Assembly: GCF_035325925.1 (NCBI RefSeq)
Contig: NZ_DAOKZA010000002.1
Span: 78,731-142,730, forward strand
Length of the DNA: 64,000 nt
Reading direction: 5' to 3'
From: Calidifontimicrobium sp035325925
Lineage (GTDB): Bacteria > Pseudomonadota > Gammaproteobacteria > Burkholderiales > Burkholderiaceae_C
The position numbers and the translations under genes are program-made. Shown piece after piece: positions 1 to 8,644 of this stretch. The notes below the pieces were generated by a model that saw nothing but the letters and a program-made list of their open reading frames with translations, did no database searches and was not told the origin of the DNA. Positions within the stretch are counted from its first letter, which is position 1; each line of letters opens with the position of its first letter.

Positions 1-509
1 TCGACCGCCGCCAGCAGCGCGCGCGGCTGGCCGAAGACGCCCAGCTCGCGCAGCCCCGAGCAGCTGTCGTGGTACGTGGCGCTGGCGTCCAGGCGGCGGC
101 CCGACGGCCGGAAACGCATGACGTCGACGAGGAAGCTCATCAGCTCGTGACTGCGCTCACCCAGGCGCCGGGCACGCTCGGCCCACGGCGGATCGTCGGC
201 CAGCGCCTCGGGATAGTGCGTGCGCGTCATGCCGACGCACGACCCCGACGGCGCGACCACGTAGTCGTACGGCTCGAAGATCTCGATGAAGCGGCGCGCC
301 AGCAACGCCGTGTCGCGCGTGTCGCCGCTGTTGAAGGCCGGCTGGCCGCAGCAGGTCTGCGCCGACGGCACCTCGACGCGGCAGCCGGCCTCGCGCAGCA
401 GCTGCAGCGCCGAGAAGCCCACGTTGGGCCGCATCGCGTCGACCAGGCAGGTCACGAACAGCGCGACGCGTGGCGACGACGCCGTCGACGGAACCGGGGG
501 GCTGGCCAT
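1..509 (-). CDS. lldE: LldE/LutA-type (Fe-S)-binding lactate utilization protein, 3' part outside window
   Basis: Minus-strand frame open from the ATG at 509 to the left window edge, giving the first 169 residues. Family knowledge: LldE/LutA is the cysteine-rich subunit of the LldEFG (LutABC) complex that oxidises L-lactate to pyruvate in the cytoplasm. Seen here: an N-terminal VALFVTCLVDAMRPNVGFSA segment, a CCG motif (QTCCGQPAFN, near residue 53), an SGSCVGM motif and the start of the second cysteine cluster (YHDSCSGLRELG), all in family order. It lies 112 bp downstream of a lactate permease on the same strand, which supports a lactate operon; lldF and lldG would be expected beyond the left edge. 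The gene is incomplete only because the window ends. Confidence 0.9.
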   Translation of the reverse strand, partial: MASPPVPSTASSPRVALFVTCLVDAMRPNVGFSALQLLREAGCRVEVPSAQTCCGQPAFNSGDTRDTALLARRFIEIFEPYDYVVAPSGSCVGMTRTHYPEALADDPPWAERARRLGERSHELMSFLVDVMRFRPSGRRLDASATYHDSCSGLRELGVFGQPRALLAAV

Positions 510-621
510 GGGCGTGCTTTCGGTTGGGGTGGCGTCGGACGCAGCCCCGCCGATGCGCGCTGCTGCCGACGCGACGATAACGCATCGGGGCATCGGGCGG
601 TGGCCGCGTGCCGACCGCCGC

Positions 622-2325
622 TCAGGGCGGCTTCACGCCGATCAGCGGGTCGCCCCAGCGCAGCAGATGCATCGCGATCATCGCCAGCGCACCGGTCGAT
701 GCGACGTAGTAGACCGTCGGCAGGACGGTGCGGCGCAGCGTCTGGCCCTCGCGCCCCATCAGGCCCACCGTCGCCGACGCGGCGACGACGTTGTGGATGG
801 CGATCATGTTGCCGGCTGCCGCGCCGATCGACTGCGCCGCCACCATCGTCGCGCCGCTGACGCCGAGCGCCTGCGCAACGCTGTACTGATACTGGCCGAG
901 CATCAGGTTCGAGACGGTGTTCGAACCCGCGAGGAAGGCGCCGAGTGCGCCGACGGCCGGCGCGAACAGCGGGTAGACGTCGCCGACCGAGCCCGCCACC
1001 CAGCGCGCCATCGCTATCGGCATGCTCGCCAGTCCGTGGGCGTTGACACCCGACTGGATCATGATGCGCACCATCGGCACCGTGAACACCAGCACGAAGC
1101 CTGCGCCCAGCAGCGTGCCGCCGGACTCGCGCGCCGCCTTGACGAAGCCGGTGACCGGCATGCGGTGCAGGGCGATCGTGACCAGGCAGACGAACACGAG
1201 GACGCCGCCCGGCAGGTACAGCGGCTGGAAGCTGCCACCGATGCCGGTCTCGCCGAGGATGTCGCCTGCGCCGATGCTGACCGACTGCATCCACGCCTTG
1301 AGCGGCTCGATGGTGCGGCTGGCCACCAGCAACAGCGCCAGCAGCCCGTAGGGCACCCACGCCAGCAGCGTCGGAATGCGCCGGCTGCCGAGCTCGTCGA
1401 GCTTCATCTCGACGTCGCCCATCCACTCGGCCGGCCACTGCCTCGGGTCGGCGAAGTCCCAGCTCTGCTTCGGCACCAGGAAACCGGCGCGCGCGGCCAG
1501 TGTCGCCAGCGCCAAGCCGGTGAGGCCGCCGAGCAGCGACGGAAACTCCGGCCCCAGGTAGCGTCCGGCCAGGCCGTAGGGCACGGTGAACGCGAAGGCC
1601 GCGAACAGCGCGAACGGCACCGCCGGCAGCGCCTCGGCCCACGAGCGGTTGCGGCCGAAGAAGCGGGTCATGAACAGCACCAGGAACACCGGAATCAGCG
1701 TGCCGGCGATCGCGTGTCCCAGCGCGACCCGCTCGACCACCAGGTCGAAGAAGTCGGCCCAGCTCAGGCCCTGCGCTTGCAGCGCCTGCGTCATCGACTC
1801 GCGCTGCAACCCGCCCTGCACACCGACGATCAGCGGCGTGCCGACGGCGCCGAACGACACCGGGGTCGACTGGATGATCATGCCGAACGTCACCGCCGAC
1901 AGCGCCGGGAACCCCACCGCGACCATCAGCGGCCCGGCCACCGCCGCCGGCGTGCCGAAGCCCGATGCCCCCTCGATGAAGCTGCCGAACAGCCACGCGA
2001 TCAGGATCACCTGGATGCGGCGGTCGGGGCTGATGCGCGCGAAGCCGCTGCGGATCCCGGCGATGCCGCCCGAGTGTTTCAGCGTGTTGAGCAGCAGCAG
2101 CGCACCGAAGACGATCCACAGCACCTGCACGGTGACGATCAACCCTTCGAGCGTGGCCGCGGCCACCCGGTTGAAGCCGACACCCCAGGCGAACAGCGCG
2201 ATCGACGCCGTGACGAGGTAGACCAGCGGCATCGCGCGCCTGGCCGGCCAGCCGAGGCCGACCAGCAGGATGCCCGACAGGGCGATCGGCGTGAAGGCCA
2301 GGAGTGCCTGCAGACCAGCGGTCAC
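622..2325 (-). CDS. lctP: L-lactate permease (LctP family)
   Basis: 567-residue, very hydrophobic protein with about a dozen membrane segments. The loop FIEGASGFGTPAAVAGPLMV and the segments TPVSFGAVGTPLIVGV and LGALGAFLAGSNTVSNL are hallmarks of the LctP/LldP lactate:proton symporter family (usual length about 550-600). It imports lactate across the inner membrane. The start chosen is the GTG at 2325: it lies 6 nt after a strong GAGGAGG Shine-Dalgarno, whereas a longer frame reading back to 2544 has a non-family N-terminus. It is followed by lldE on the same strand, so uptake and oxidation are probably co-transcribed. A glycolate permease role is a possible alternative within the family. Confidence 0.93.
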   Translation of the reverse strand: MTAGLQALLAFTPIALSGILLVGLGWPARRAMPLVYLVTASIALFAWGVGFNRVAAATLEGLIVTVQVLWIVFGALLLLNTLKHSGGIAGIRSGFARISPDRRIQVILIAWLFGSFIEGASGFGTPAAVAGPLMVAVGFPALSAVTFGMIIQSTPVSFGAVGTPLIVGVQGGLQRESMTQALQAQGLSWADFFDLVVERVALGHAIAGTLIPVFLVLFMTRFFGRNRSWAEALPAVPFALFAAFAFTVPYGLAGRYLGPEFPSLLGGLTGLALATLAARAGFLVPKQSWDFADPRQWPAEWMGDVEMKLDELGSRRIPTLLAWVPYGLLALLLVASRTIEPLKAWMQSVSIGAGDILGETGIGGSFQPLYLPGGVLVFVCLVTIALHRMPVTGFVKAARESGGTLLGAGFVLVFTVPMVRIMIQSGVNAHGLASMPIAMARWVAGSVGDVYPLFAPAVGALGAFLAGSNTVSNLMLGQYQYSVAQALGVSGATMVAAQSIGAAAGNMIAIHNVVAASATVGLMGREGQTLRRTVLPTVYYVASTGALAMIAMHLLRWGDPLIGVKPP

Positions 2326-2448
2326 GATCACCCTCCTCGGTGCGCGGGCAGTCCCGGCGCGGATCGCCCAAGCCATTGGACGGTCTTCCGCTGCCGCCTC
2401 GGCCGTCGCCGCGACGACCGCGTTCGTGGCGTCGAAGGCAGACCACGC

Positions 2449-2477
2449 CTTGTCCGTCGGGAACGCCTCGCTGTCAA
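2449..2477 (-). promoter_or_regulatory. Candidate sigma-70 promoter of lctP-lldE
   Basis: On the minus strand a perfect TTGACA (2477-2472) is followed after 17 nt by GACAAG (2454-2449), a 3/6 match to the -10 box. It would give a leader of roughly 115 nt before the lctP GTG. It sits in the divergent gap between lctP and the metallo-hydrolase gene. The weak -10 may mean an activator is needed. Confidence 0.4.
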
Positions 2478-2531
2478 TGGTGGCACCGCCGCGGCACACT
2501 GCGGCATCGACCTCTTGACAGGAGCCCTCAC

Positions 2532-3596
2532 GTGCCCGACGCACCGCAAGACCTCGGCGCCGACCGCAGCCCGCTGGACTATCCGTTCGACGGCCCGCCC
2601 TCCCCCGGGCGCACCGTCGAGATCGCCTCCGGCGTGCACTGGATGCGCATGCCGCTGCCGTACGCGCTGGACCACATCAACCTCTACGCGATCGACGACG
2701 GCGCCGGCTGGGCCATCGTCGACACCGGCACGCGCACCGAAGCCGTCGCCGCGGCCTGGCGCGAGCTGTTCACGCTGTCGCCGCAGCGCTCGCTGTCGCG
2801 CATCTTGGTCACCCACATGCACCCCGACCATGTCGGCATGGCCGGCTGGCTGGCGCGCAAGTTCGGCGTGCGTCTTTGGATGACGCGCCTGGAGTACCTG
2901 AGCTGCCGGGTGATGGTGGGCGACACCGGCCGCGAGGCGCCGCCGGAGGCGATCGAGTTCTACCGCCGCGCCGGCTGGGGCGACGCGGCGATCGAGACCT
3001 ACCGCGCGCGCTTCGGCAACTTCGGCAAGCACATCCACCCGCTGCCCGACAGCTTCCGCCGGCTGCATGACGGCGAGCGGCTGGCGATCGGCGCGCACGA
3101 GTGGCAGGTCATCGTCGGCACCGGCCACTCGCCCGAACACGCCTGCCTGTACTGCCCGGCACTGAAGCTGCTGGTCTCGGGTGACCAGGTGCTGCCGCGC
3201 ATCTCGTCGAACGTGTCGGTCTACCCGCTCGAGCCCGACGCCGACCCGCTCGCCGAGTGGATGGCCTCGCTCGACAGGCTGCAGCGCCTGGTGCCCGACG
3301 ACGTGCTGGTGCTGCCGTCGCACAACGAGCCGTTTCGCGGCCTGCACCGTCGCATCGACGCGCTGCGCCGCGGCCAGGAGCTGGCGCTGGTGCGCCTGCG
3401 CCGCACGCTGGCCGAACCGAAGCGGGCGATCGACGTCTTCGCGGCGCTGTTCGCACGTGCGATCCCCGAGGACAACGTGCCGCTGCTGGGCATGGCCACC
3501 GGCGAGAGCCTGGCCTGCCTGAACTGGCTGCTCGCACGCGGCGAGGCGGTGCGCGAATGCGGCGCCGACGGGGTCGACCGCTATCGGATCGCGTGA
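2532..3596 (+). CDS. MBL-fold metallo-hydrolase
   Basis: 354 residues. The zinc-binding signature THMHPDH lies near residue 95, followed by a later histidine (GTGHSPEHACLY), an aspartate (LVSGDQVLP) and a final histidine (LPSHNEPF): the ordered metal ligands of the metallo-beta-lactamase fold, glyoxalase II-like branch. The C-terminal third (from about residue 265) resembles the helical extension seen in LACTB2-like and other MBL hydrolases. The GTG at 2532 is preceded by AGGAG at a spacing of 7-8 nt. It is divergent from lctP. The substrate cannot be told from sequence; a thioester or another ester-like substrate is possible. Confidence 0.88.
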   Translation: MPDAPQDLGADRSPLDYPFDGPPSPGRTVEIASGVHWMRMPLPYALDHINLYAIDDGAGWAIVDTGTRTEAVAAAWRELFTLSPQRSLSRILVTHMHPDHVGMAGWLARKFGVRLWMTRLEYLSCRVMVGDTGREAPPEAIEFYRRAGWGDAAIETYRARFGNFGKHIHPLPDSFRRLHDGERLAIGAHEWQVIVGTGHSPEHACLYCPALKLLVSGDQVLPRISSNVSVYPLEPDADPLAEWMASLDRLQRLVPDDVLVLPSHNEPFRGLHRRIDALRRGQELALVRLRRTLAEPKRAIDVFAALFARAIPEDNVPLLGMATGESLACLNWLLARGEAVRECGADGVDRYRIA

Positions 3597-4292
3597 TGCG
3601 GCTGCACTTGCCATCCGGTGGGTCGTGGCACGCTCGGGTCGACCGCCTCGGCCACCGCAGCGCAGGAGCCGGTCGCAACAGCGACACCTCGCGGTGCCGC
3701 GGCGGGACGCGTCAGCCGCCACCGGAATCACGACGGCCGGCCCGCCTTCGGGCCGAGCCCACATGTACTCGTGTAGGCACGGCGGCGAGCACGTCGCGAC
3801 CGTCGCCGGCAACGTGCCGGCGGCGCAAAAGCGGGATCGCGGCGATGCGCAGGTGCGCCTGCAGACGCCCGAAGCAGTGGCTGGTCCTGTTGCACTGGAG
3901 CACTGGAGCACTGGGTTTCCTCGGGTCGTCTGCGTGCATGCATGGCTGGCATGTGCCGGTCGTTCGGCACCGGATGTCGCGATTCGTGAATCCGCGCTGG
4001 CCGAGCTCCCCGACCGGCAGGCCCTCGACCTAGATGGCTTCGTGCCGACTCGATCTGCCGAACCGCGGGCGACGGCGCCGCCGCGGCGTCCTTCCTCACG
4101 ATGGTCGGGCGCTGCAGCGCCGGCTCTGCGGACTCGGCGTCGTCGGCCGCGGTCGAATCACCCCGGCATCCCTGGGCGGCGCAATGCAGGTCGCCGACGC
4201 CGGACACGCAGACGTGTGGACGTGGCGCCCGCAGTCCGGTCCGATGCCATCGCCGCTGCCACGCCGCGAGGCCGGCGCGCTTCGGTGACCGA
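3597..4292. other. Intergenic stretch without a convincing gene
   Basis: About 700 bp between the MBL hydrolase and the RES toxin gene. Open frames exist on both strands, but they are arginine/alanine-rich, lack recognisable motifs and have no plausible ribosome binding site. Base composition is slightly less regular than in neighbouring genes. It may be decayed coding DNA, but no family could be recognised. The only clear local structure is the short tandem repeat at 3893-3914. Confidence 0.5.
3893..3914. repeat. Short 8-bp tandem repeat
   Basis: CACTGGAG occurs at 3893-3900 and 3901-3908 and partially (CACTGG) at 3909-3914. It lies in non-coding sequence. No function is suggested; it is simply the only direct repeat visible in this gap. 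Confidence 0.7.
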
Positions 4293-4814
4293 TCAGCGCC
4301 ACGAGTCCTGGTTCTTCGGCAGCAGGCCGCCCGGGTCGTGCACGTCGAGCCGATCGCCGGGCGCCAGCGACTGCGTGTAGACCACCAGGTTGACGCCGCC
4401 CGGCGCCACCGCGGAGCCGAACACGATGCCCTTGGCGCTGGCCGCCAGCGCCTCGTCGGCAGCCCGCCAGCTGGGGGGTTCCAGCCGCCGGTCGAACCAC
4501 AGCTCGCGCCAGTCGCAGTGGAAGTCGGCCCAGGGTTGCGACCAGTGCACCGCGTCGAACCCGCCACGGTAGTCGACCGCCGGCGCGATCTGCACGATGT
4601 ACGTCACCAGCGTGCCCGGCGGCATCAGCGGCGACAGCTGCTGGTACTCGCGGATGGCGGTGTGCGCGTCCAGGGACAGGTACAGCGCGGGCGTGCCGGG
4701 CCGGTTCGCGCGGCCACCGTGGGCGGCGGCGCCGGCGCCGCTGGTGGGTGCCACCGCCCAGCGCGGCGTGTGCATGCGCCAGGCGATGACCGGACCCAGC
4801 GCGTCGAGGATCAT
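4293..4814 (-). CDS. RES-domain toxin (NAD+-degrading type) of a type II toxin-antitoxin system
   Basis: 173 residues. The RES fold signature is visible: Arg in IAWRMHTPRW near the N-terminus, then GGRANRPGTPALYLS (near residues 33-47) and a conserved Glu in TAIREYQQL, followed by the usual C-terminal NLVVYTQSLAPGDRL region. Characterised members of this family (RES, MbcT-like) deplete cellular NAD+. The start ATG (4814-4812) overlaps the TGA of the upstream antitoxin gene as ATGA, so the pair is translationally coupled with the antitoxin first, the usual order for RES-Xre modules. Length is close to the family norm and the reading frame is intact. Confidence 0.87.
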   Translation of the reverse strand: MILDALGPVIAWRMHTPRWAVAPTSGAGAAAHGGRANRPGTPALYLSLDAHTAIREYQQLSPLMPPGTLVTYIVQIAPAVDYRGGFDAVHWSQPWADFHCDWRELWFDRRLEPPSWRAADEALAASAKGIVFGSAVAPGGVNLVVYTQSLAPGDRLDVHDPGGLLPKNQDSWR

Positions 4815-5218
4815 CCCGCGGCGCCGGCCTCGAGCGACATCACATAGCGCAGCAGGTCGTCGGTGCGACCTTCGGACACCAGGCGCTCCGGCGTGCGATA
4901 GCCGAACACCGCCAGCGGCTCGTTGCGGAACCAGCACAGCGCCCGACCGACGTCGCCGTTCAGGTCGGTGGCGGCCTTGATGACGCGCATCGACTCGCGC
5001 AGGTAGTCCTGCAAGGCACGCGAGCCCGGGGCCCGCCCGATCGTGTTGCGGTGCACATGCGCCTGGTCGGCCAGGGTCTGCAGGTCGACGTGCAGCGCCT
5101 GCGCGAAGCGCCGCGGCGAGAGCACGGTCGTGGGCAGGTCGGGATCGCGCAGGAACGCCTGCAGGTCGGCGAAGGTGCGTCCGACGAACGCCGCGTCCAG
5201 GACGTCGACATCGCTCAT
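4811..5218 (-). CDS. Xre/MbcA/ParS-type antitoxin (DUF2384-like)
   Basis: 135 residues. The central part (about residues 30-65, LSPRRFAQALHVDLQTLAD then VHRNTIG) looks like a degenerate helix-turn-helix. The C-terminal part (DVGRALCWFRNEPLAVFGYRT and then VSEGRTDDLLRYVMSLEAG) is the toxin-binding MbcA/ParS C-terminal domain that caps RES toxins. It is immediately upstream of and overlaps the RES toxin gene. These antitoxins usually repress their own operon; the repeated TGATGCAC motifs just upstream fit such a role, but that link is inference. Confidence 0.87.
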   Translation of the reverse strand: MSDVDVLDAAFVGRTFADLQAFLRDPDLPTTVLSPRRFAQALHVDLQTLADQAHVHRNTIGRAPGSRALQDYLRESMRVIKAATDLNGDVGRALCWFRNEPLAVFGYRTPERLVSEGRTDDLLRYVMSLEAGAAG

Positions 5219-5230
5219 TATTGCCCCATC

Positions 5231-5270
5231 ATCGCATCAATGATGCACTATTGAAGCACACATGATGCAC
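5231..5270 (-). promoter_or_regulatory. Operator-like repeat upstream of the RES/Xre operon
   Basis: Two TGATGCAC direct repeats (5241-5248 and 5263-5270) are spaced 22 bp start to start, about two helical turns. The proximal copy also forms the palindrome GCATC-AAT-GATGC (5234-5246). This lies 15-50 bp upstream of the antitoxin ATG, where autorepression by the antitoxin would act. The pattern is seen directly; its role as an operator is inferred. Confidence 0.5.
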
Positions 5271-5478
5271 CCCGTCCATCCACCCCGCCTTGACCCCACC
5301 ACCGGTCGTGGCCGCCAGCGACCGGCGCCGAGCCGCCGACGTCCGGCCCGGTGCCGTCGGCGCGCCGGTCCGGCGCGGTCGTGCTTCGGCGAGGCCGCGT
5401 CCTTGCCGGCTTGCCGACCCTCGAGACCGCTCCATAGAATGGGCCTCGAAGCGGGGGGCCCGCTCGGGAGCGAGCTGC

Positions 5479-6291
5479 ATGGCCGAAGCAATCGACAAGG
5501 CGCGATGGCCGCGTACGCTGTTCGCCGCAGGTCTGCTGGCCTGCATCGCCGTCAACGCGCCGCCTGCGCGGGCCCAGGACGCCGCCAAGCCCTGTGCGGC
5601 GGTGCTGATGCACGGCAAGGGCGGCAGCCCGCGGTACATCGGCTTCTTCGGGCGAAGGCTCGAACCGTACTGCAAGGTCAAGCTGCTCGAGATGCCCTGG
5701 TCGCAGCGCCGCGACTACGACGCCCCGTATCCCCAGGCGCTGCAGGAGGTCGCGGCGGAGGTTCAGTCCTTCCGTGCCCAGGGGTACCAGCGTGTGACCG
5801 TCATGGGCCACAGCTTCGGGGCCAATGCGGCCATGGCCTACATGGCGCACGTGGGCGACGCCGATGCCGTTGTCGCGCTGGCCCCCGGGCATGTCCCTGC
5901 GACCATGTACGAGCGGGGCATCGGCAAGGCGGCGGTGGACAAGGCACGCGATCTGGTGCGGGCCGGCCAGGGCAACGAGAAGCTGACGATGGAGGACCTG
6001 AACCAGGGCGAGCGTCGCAGCGTCCGCATGACGGCCGAAGTGCTGTGGAGCTATTTCGACCCGGCCGGGCTCGGGCATATGCCGGCGACGGCCGCCGCAT
6101 TCAAGAAGCCCGTGCCCTTCCTCTGGGTGGTCGGCACGGCCGATCGGATGCACGCGGCCGGCGAGGACTACGCCTTCCGCAAGGCGCCCGCGCACCCGGC
6201 CAGCAGGTACCTGGCGGTGTCCGCCGGCCACACCGACGCGCCCGACGTGGCGGCCGACCAGGTGCTGGAGTGGCTGAAGGCATTGCCTTGA
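5479..6291 (+). CDS. Exported alpha/beta hydrolase
   Basis: 270 residues. A signal peptide is visible (basic WPRTLFAAGLLACIAVN core, cleavage likely after ARAQ). The mature part has an early oxyanion-type MHGKGGSP, the nucleophile elbow GHSFGAN (GxSxG), a late acidic residue in GTADRMH and the catalytic histidine in SAGHTDAP: the order expected for the alpha/beta hydrolase fold. It probably acts on an ester or amide in the periplasm; the substrate is not evident. The ATG at 5479 has GGGAG about 8 nt upstream. Longer in-frame starts would place the signal peptide internally, so they were rejected. Confidence 0.82.
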   Translation: MAEAIDKARWPRTLFAAGLLACIAVNAPPARAQDAAKPCAAVLMHGKGGSPRYIGFFGRRLEPYCKVKLLEMPWSQRRDYDAPYPQALQEVAAEVQSFRAQGYQRVTVMGHSFGANAAMAYMAHVGDADAVVALAPGHVPATMYERGIGKAAVDKARDLVRAGQGNEKLTMEDLNQGERRSVRMTAEVLWSYFDPAGLGHMPATAAAFKKPVPFLWVVGTADRMHAAGEDYAFRKAPAHPASRYLAVSAGHTDAPDVAADQVLEWLKALP

Positions 6292-6410
6292 GTCAAGGGC
6301 CTCGAGGAAGGTGCCGGGAGACTCGAAGGCAGCGTCGCAACCTCGACGCCGCGTGAAGTCGGTGTGATCCACGGGCGGCCGCGCACGGGTCGCGACCCCA
6401 CGATCCCCGC

Positions 6411-6660
6411 ATGCGCCGCATGCACCGTAAGAGCGCCGACATGCCGGGCGCCCTCGTGCGCCGCCGGGACGCGGCCACGCTGGCCGGTGTGCTGCTCGAA
6501 CTCGCCGCCGGGCACGACGACCTGCGGGCACGTGGCGCGGGATTTGCAGCGGTTGCGTGAGCTTGCCGGGCACGGCCCCGACGTGTCGCCTCGGGCGACC
6601 CCTGCCGCCTTCGAGTCCGCAGTGCGCAGCCGGCACGGGCGCAAGTGGAGCGTCCGGCGT
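6411..6660 (+). pseudogene. Probable frameshifted N-terminal fragment of a DUF6880-like protein
   Basis: A 49-codon ORF (6411-6560) encodes a helical RRRDAATLAGVLLELAAGHD segment. The sense continues in the next frame (about 6530-6660: VARDLQRLREL) as if one base had been gained or lost. From memory, DUF6880-type proteins begin with a similar helical segment, so this looks like a decayed start of such a gene. The rest of the 6292-6835 gap shows no gene and no clear terminator. Assignment is tentative; a chance small ORF is the alternative. Confidence 0.3.
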
Positions 6661-6835
6661 CTGGTGGACCCGTCGTCGGGTCGACGGGCAGACACACCCC
6701 CGGACCGGGCGACTCGGCACGCTGCGCGCCGTCGACCGCAGCGCCCGCAGCAGGCGACACGACCCGCAGGACGGTTTCACGGTCCGGGAGTCGCAGCGAT
6801 ACTTCGATCGTGCGAAGCGTCGACGGGAGATCGCG

Positions 6836-7246
6836 ATGAAGCATACGGCCGCGTGGATCCTGGCACTGTTCGGCATGCTGCCGGCGCTGGCGCAGCAAAG
6901 CCCGAACGACATCGCGATGCTGAAGAAGTACGCCGGCACCTGGGCGGTGGACTGCGCCAAGCCGGGCGTGCGGCTCGGCATCGACGTCAAGGCGCTGACG
7001 CTCAGCGGTGGCGGCAAGCGGGTGAGCAGCGGCTCGCCACCGATGGCTGCGTTCAGCTACTTCGGCCAACAGCAGCCACCCGCCGGCTTCGAGGCCGCGC
7101 TGATCGGCGAGGGGCGTGCCGCCAGCCTGACGTTCATGGCGATGAACGACGCTTCGGGCGCCTACGTCACGGTCGACGCCGACGGCGCGCTGGACAGGCA
7201 GTTCGGCAAGGCGGCGCTGGCGGGCAAGTTCCGGCGTTGCCCTTGA
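6836..7246 (+). CDS. Small secreted protein of unknown function
   Basis: 136 residues. An N-terminal signal peptide is evident (basic MKHTAAW, hydrophobic ILALFGMLPAL, likely cleavage after LAQ). The mature chain contains two cysteines (VDCAKPG and RRCP at the extreme C-terminus) that could form a disulfide in the periplasm. The ATG at 6836 has GGGAGA 5 nt upstream, a good ribosome binding site, so a longer frame starting at 6557 was not used. The family was not recognised; the fold appears beta-rich. It is followed 198 bp later by the SPFH cassette on the same strand. Confidence 0.7.
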   Translation: MKHTAAWILALFGMLPALAQQSPNDIAMLKKYAGTWAVDCAKPGVRLGIDVKALTLSGGGKRVSSGSPPMAAFSYFGQQQPPAGFEAALIGEGRAASLTFMAMNDASGAYVTVDADGALDRQFGKAALAGKFRRCP

Positions 7247-7444
7247 TGTGACCGCCGGTGCGCGGCGGTCGCGATGCGATGCGAACTGCGCGCCGACGAT
7301 CTCGTCGAGCGCTCGCACAACGCGACTCTCAGCGAAGCGCGAGAGCGCGGACTGCCGGGGCCCGCGGTCGGATATGCTTTGTCCCGGCCTGCGCCGCGCG
7401 TGCTGCGCCACACCCGGCCACACACTCGAGAAGAGGAACGCATC

Positions 7445-8629
7445 ATGGGTCTCGTCCAGGCAGCGGTTGGAGCGATCGGTGGCTCGCTCGCCGACCAGTG
7501 GAAGGACTTCTACACCGTGCCCGACGGCCTGCCGGCGACAGCCGCGCTGTTCGCCGCGGTGCCGCGCGGCACCAACGCCGGGCGGGGCTCCAACACCCGG
7601 GGCTCGTCGAACATCATCACCAACGGCTCGCGCATCGTCGTGCCCGAGGGCTACGGCCTGCTGCTGATGCAGGACGGCGCCGTCACCGCCTTCGTCGCCG
7701 AGGCCGGCGGCTACGAGTGGAACTCGGACGACCTGCAGTCCCGGTCGATCTTCAGCGGCGGCGGCCTGTTCGACTCGCTGGTGCGCCAGAGCTGGGAGCG
7801 TTTCAAGTTCGGTGGCCAGCCCGGCGCGCAGCAGGCTGCGTTCTTCGTGTCGCTGAAGGAATTGCCGGACAACCGCTTCGGCACCCAGTCCGAGATCTAC
7901 TGGGACGACGGCTACCTGAACGCGCAGGTCGGTGCCATCACCCGCGGCAGCTACACGCTGCAGATCGTGGACCCGATCCGCTTCGTCAAGAGCTTTGTGC
8001 CCGCCAGCTACCTGCAGCCCGGTCGGGTGTTCGATTTCACCGATCTGGACAACGCGGCCGCCGGCCAGCTGTTCAACGAGGTCGTGAGTTCGTTGGCACC
8101 GGCCTTCAGCCTCTACACCAACGACCCGGCCAAGGGCAACCGAATCACCCGCATCCAGCAGGACTCGATCGGCTTCGCCGCCAGCCTGTCCGAAGCGGTC
8201 GAGCGGGCCTACCACTGGAAGACCGACCGCGGCCTGGTCATCGTCAAGACCGCCATCGTTTCCATCGAGTACGACGCCCACACGCGCGAGATCCTCAAGA
8301 CGGTGCAGCGCGCCGACGCGCTGACTGGCGCGCGCGGCAACGCCAACCTGCAGGCCTCGGTGGCGGCGGGCGTGCAGGCGGCGGGCGAGAACGCCGGCGT
8401 CGGCGGCATCTTGGGCATGGGTGTGGCCACCGGCGGCCTGGGTGGCTTGGCCGGCCTGCAGCAGCCGGCGGCCGCGGCGCCTGCGGTCGCACCCGCACCG
8501 CAGGCCGCACCGGCCCCGGCGGTCGACGACCCGATGGCCCGCCTGACCCAGGCCAAGCAGATGCTCGATGCCGGGCTGATCACCCAGGCCGACTACGACG
8601 CGGTCAAGGCCAAGGCACTGGGCCTGTAA
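7445..8629 (+). CDS. SPFH-domain protein with C-terminal SHOCT motif (YdjI-like)
   Basis: 394 residues. The N-terminal half contains an SPFH/prohibitin-like domain of the virion-core/YdjI type (SRIVVPEGYGLLLMQDGAV, then VGAITRGSYTLQIVDPIRF). An Ala/Pro-rich linker (about residues 335-360) leads to a SHOCT motif at the end (LTQAKQMLDAGLITQADYD), a short helical oligomerisation module. It has no signal peptide. In Bacillus subtilis, YdjI recruits PspA to stressed membrane together with the zinc-ribbon protein YdjG. Here the next gene is also a zinc-ribbon membrane protein 15 bp downstream, so the pair probably works together. A GAGG box lies about 9 nt before the ATG. Confidence 0.85.
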   Translation: MGLVQAAVGAIGGSLADQWKDFYTVPDGLPATAALFAAVPRGTNAGRGSNTRGSSNIITNGSRIVVPEGYGLLLMQDGAVTAFVAEAGGYEWNSDDLQSRSIFSGGGLFDSLVRQSWERFKFGGQPGAQQAAFFVSLKELPDNRFGTQSEIYWDDGYLNAQVGAITRGSYTLQIVDPIRFVKSFVPASYLQPGRVFDFTDLDNAAAGQLFNEVVSSLAPAFSLYTNDPAKGNRITRIQQDSIGFAASLSEAVERAYHWKTDRGLVIVKTAIVSIEYDAHTREILKTVQRADALTGARGNANLQASVAAGVQAAGENAGVGGILGMGVATGGLGGLAGLQQPAAAAPAVAPAPQAAPAPAVDDPMARLTQAKQMLDAGLITQADYDAVKAKALGL

Positions 8630-8644
8630 CGGCCAGCGCACCGC

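Noticed and set aside
3625..4380. 251-codon plus-strand frame in the gap before the RES toxin
   Set aside because: No family motif, skewed Arg/Ala/Pro composition, and it overlaps the end of the RES toxin gene in antisense.
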